This document shows, one piece after another, positions 62,716-64,000 of a DNA stretch of 64,000 nucleotides. Under the pieces are notes generated by a model. That model saw only the letters and a program-made list of their open reading frames with translations, had not been told where the DNA came from and did not search any database. The DNA is from DATEDA01 sp963789885 (GTDB lineage: Bacteria; Pseudomonadota; Gammaproteobacteria; Burkholderiales; SG8-39): contig CAWBNB010000040.1 in the NCBI GenBank assembly GCA_963789885.1, positions 62,001 through 126,000 on the forward strand, given 5' to 3'. Position 1 is the first letter of the stretch. Each line of letters starts with the position of its first letter. Position numbers and translations under genes: made by a program.

Positions 62716-63516
62716 TCAGCCGGCGATCTTCTGCACGGCACGGCGGGTCATCACGGCGGCGAGCTGGGCACGATAGTCGGAGCCCGCGTGCAGATCGGAG
62801 ATGCAGTCGCTCGCGTCGACTGCGAGGCCGTCGAGCGCGCCGGCGGAGAAGTCCTTGGTGAGTGCGGCCTCGGCCGCGCTCCAGCGGAAGACACCCGAGG
62901 CGCCCGCGCCGGTGATGGCGACGCGCACGCCGCCGGCGGTCTCGGCGACGAAGGCGCCGGCCATCGCATAGCCCGAAGCCGGATGGGGAAACTTGCTGTA
63001 GGCCGCGCGCTTCGGGATCGGGAAGCGGATCGCCCGGATGATCTCGCCCTCCTCCAGCGCGGTCGCGAAAATCCCTTGGAAGTAGTCGGCGGCGGCGATC
63101 TCGCGGCGCGTCGTGACCACCGTCGCACCCAACGCCAAGACGGCGGAGGGGTAGTCGGCCGCAGGGTCGTTGTTGGCGACCGAGCCGCCGATGGTGCCGC
63201 GGTTGCGCACCTGCTGGTCGGCGATCCCTGACGCGAGCGCCGCAAGGGCCGCAATCGCTGCCTTCACGTCAGCCGAGTTCGCTACCTCCACGTGTCGCGT
63301 CATCGCCCCGATGGTGACCACGCCGCCCGCCACGCTGATCGCCCTGAGCTCCTTGACGCGTCCCAGGTCGACAACATGCGACGGCTGCGCAAGGCGGGCC
63401 TTCAGCGTGGGGATGAAGGTCTGCCCGCCGGCCATGAGCTTCGCCTCGGGGTGCTTGGCAAGCAGGTCGCCGGCTTCGGCCAGCGTCGCGGCTCGCAGGT
63501 ATTTGAACTCGTACAT
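62716..63516 (-). CDS. coxM: CoxM-like FAD subunit of a molybdenum hydroxylase
   Basis: FAD-binding subunit of 266 aa: the flavin motifs LMAGGQTFIP (about residues 27-36) and TIGGSVANNDPAAD (about 109-122), and the CO-dehydrogenase C-terminal domain (VRVAITGAGASGVFRWSAAE). Intact. ATG 63516 (MYEFKYLRAATLAEAG) follows GGGAGGC. It sits 25 bases after the end of the large subunit and transfers electrons from the iron-sulfur clusters to an acceptor. Confidence 0.93.
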   Translation of the reverse strand: MYEFKYLRAATLAEAGDLLAKHPEAKLMAGGQTFIPTLKARLAQPSHVVDLGRVKELRAISVAGGVVTIGAMTRHVEVANSADVKAAIAALAALASGIADQQVRNRGTIGGSVANNDPAADYPSAVLALGATVVTTRREIAAADYFQGIFATALEEGEIIRAIRFPIPKRAAYSKFPHPASGYAMAGAFVAETAGGVRVAITGAGASGVFRWSAAEAALTKDFSAGALDGLAVDASDCISDLHAGSDYRAQLAAVMTRRAVQKIAG

Positions 63517-63541
63517 CGCGCCTCCCAGGGGCTCGGGTCGG

Positions 63542-64000
63542 TCAGGCGGCCTTGCGGCCTGCCCCCTGAAGGGCGCGCCACAGCGCCGGGGGCGTCACCG
63601 GCATTTGCAGGTCGGTGACGCCCGCCGGACGGACCGCACTCATGACCGCGTTCATCAGGGCGGGCATCGAACCCGAGCACCCGGCTTCGCCCACACCTTT
63701 GGCACCCATCAGGTTGGTCTCGGTCGGAACCGGGTGGTTTTCACGCACGAGATTGCCCGCGAGCCAGCTGGCGCGCGGCATCGGGTAATCCATGAAGCTC
63801 GCAGTCAGGAACTGACCCGCCTCGTCGTAGACCGCGTGCTCGCCGAACACCTGGCCGTAGCCCTGCACGACCCCGCCGTGCAGCTGGCCTTCGACGATCA
63901 GCGGCTGCATCAGCGTGCCGAAATCGTCGACGGCGGTATAGCCAACGACCTCGGTGACGCCGGTATCGGGGTCGATCTCGACCTCGGCGACATGGCAGCC
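63542..64000 (-). CDS. coxL: CoxL-like molybdenum large subunit (C-terminal part)
   Basis: C-terminal 152 codons of the molybdopterin-cytosine-dinucleotide subunit; the start lies beyond the window. Visible parts are CHVAEVEIDPDTGVTEVVGYTAVDDFG, GQLHGGVVQGYGQVFGEHAVYDEAGQFLTASFMDYPMP and the active-site loop NLMGAKGVGEAGCSG with the conserved catalytic Glu. The active-site loop that would mark a true CO dehydrogenase (AYRCSFR type) is outside the window, so the substrate stays open. Confidence 0.92.
   Translation of the reverse strand, partial: GCHVAEVEIDPDTGVTEVVGYTAVDDFGTLMQPLIVEGQLHGGVVQGYGQVFGEHAVYDEAGQFLTASFMDYPMPRASWLAGNLVRENHPVPTETNLMGAKGVGEAGCSGSMPALMNAVMSAVRPAGVTDLQMPVTPPALWRALQGAGRKAA

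Noticed and set aside
1..64000. tRNA/rRNA genes, CRISPR arrays, insertion sequences, integrases
   Set aside because: I looked for tRNA-like cloverleaf ends, regularly spaced repeats, transposase motifs and long terminal inverted repeats and saw none. A covariance-model scan would be needed to exclude small RNAs.

Overview
The window (about 65% GC by eye, densely packed, no RNA genes seen) looks like a chromosomal catabolic region of a soil or aquatic betaproteobacterium, probably Burkholderiales. The basis is orphan Bug/TctC solute receptors, IclR regulators, many crotonases, acyl-CoA ligases and class III CoA-transferases, and proteobacterial -24/-12 (sigma-54) promoters. The taxonomic call is inference.

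Layout. (1) 1-17.7 kb, an IclR-controlled block: TcuA-like flavoprotein, rubredoxin, FadB-like enzyme, thiolase with DUF35 partner, lactonase, two IclR paralogues, SDRs, Bug receptor, CapA-like protein, 3-hydroxyisobutyrate-dehydrogenase-like enzyme, two crotonases, an NDP-forming acyl-CoA synthetase and a cupin. Four intergenic regions carry the same operator-like element, GTTCC-N7-GGAAC. (2) 18-43.7 kb, a sigma-54 block: three related amidohydrolases, a second Bug receptor, one PAS/AAA+/Fis activator and a long operon (24.3-31.3 kb: CoA-transferase, BadI-like ring hydrolase, AMP ligase, crotonase, two hydroxyacyl-CoA dehydrogenase parts, SDR). A minus-strand series follows (MaoC, thiolase/DUF35, ABC receptor, second NDP-forming synthetase, crotonases, acyl-CoA dehydrogenase). 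Seven good sigma-54 promoters sit at operon heads here. (3) 43.7-53.4 kb: carboxymuconolactone-decarboxylase-like proteins, aldehyde dehydrogenase, 4-oxalocrotonate-type tautomerase, duplicated NAD(P)-binding proteins, cupins (one intact, two fragments), MFS transporter, alcohol dehydrogenase, cyclophilin-like protein. (4) 53.5-57.4 kb, minus strand: LysR, alpha/beta hydrolase, class III PHB synthase PhaC/PhaE. (5) 58-62.2 kb, plus strand: SDR, acyl-CoA dehydrogenase, AMACR-like racemase, quinone reductase, ending at a hairpin shared with a converging CO/xanthine-dehydrogenase-type operon (62.2-64 kb).

How it works together (inference): carboxylic acids bound by Bug or ABC receptors are activated by AMP- or NDP-forming ligases or CoA-transferases. 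They are then dehydrogenated, hydrated, oxidised and cleaved by the ACAD, crotonase, SDR/HAD and thiolase sets. The amidohydrolases and lactonase probably open ring or lactone intermediates. Two regulatory circuits, IclR and sigma-54, divide parallel copies of this toolkit.

Caution: many reading frames are broken. In the roughly fifty breaks I resolved, the frame is restored by removing extra bases (nearly always one) and never by adding one. This points to insertion-type sequencing error rather than gene decay, so I give whole-gene spans for these loci.
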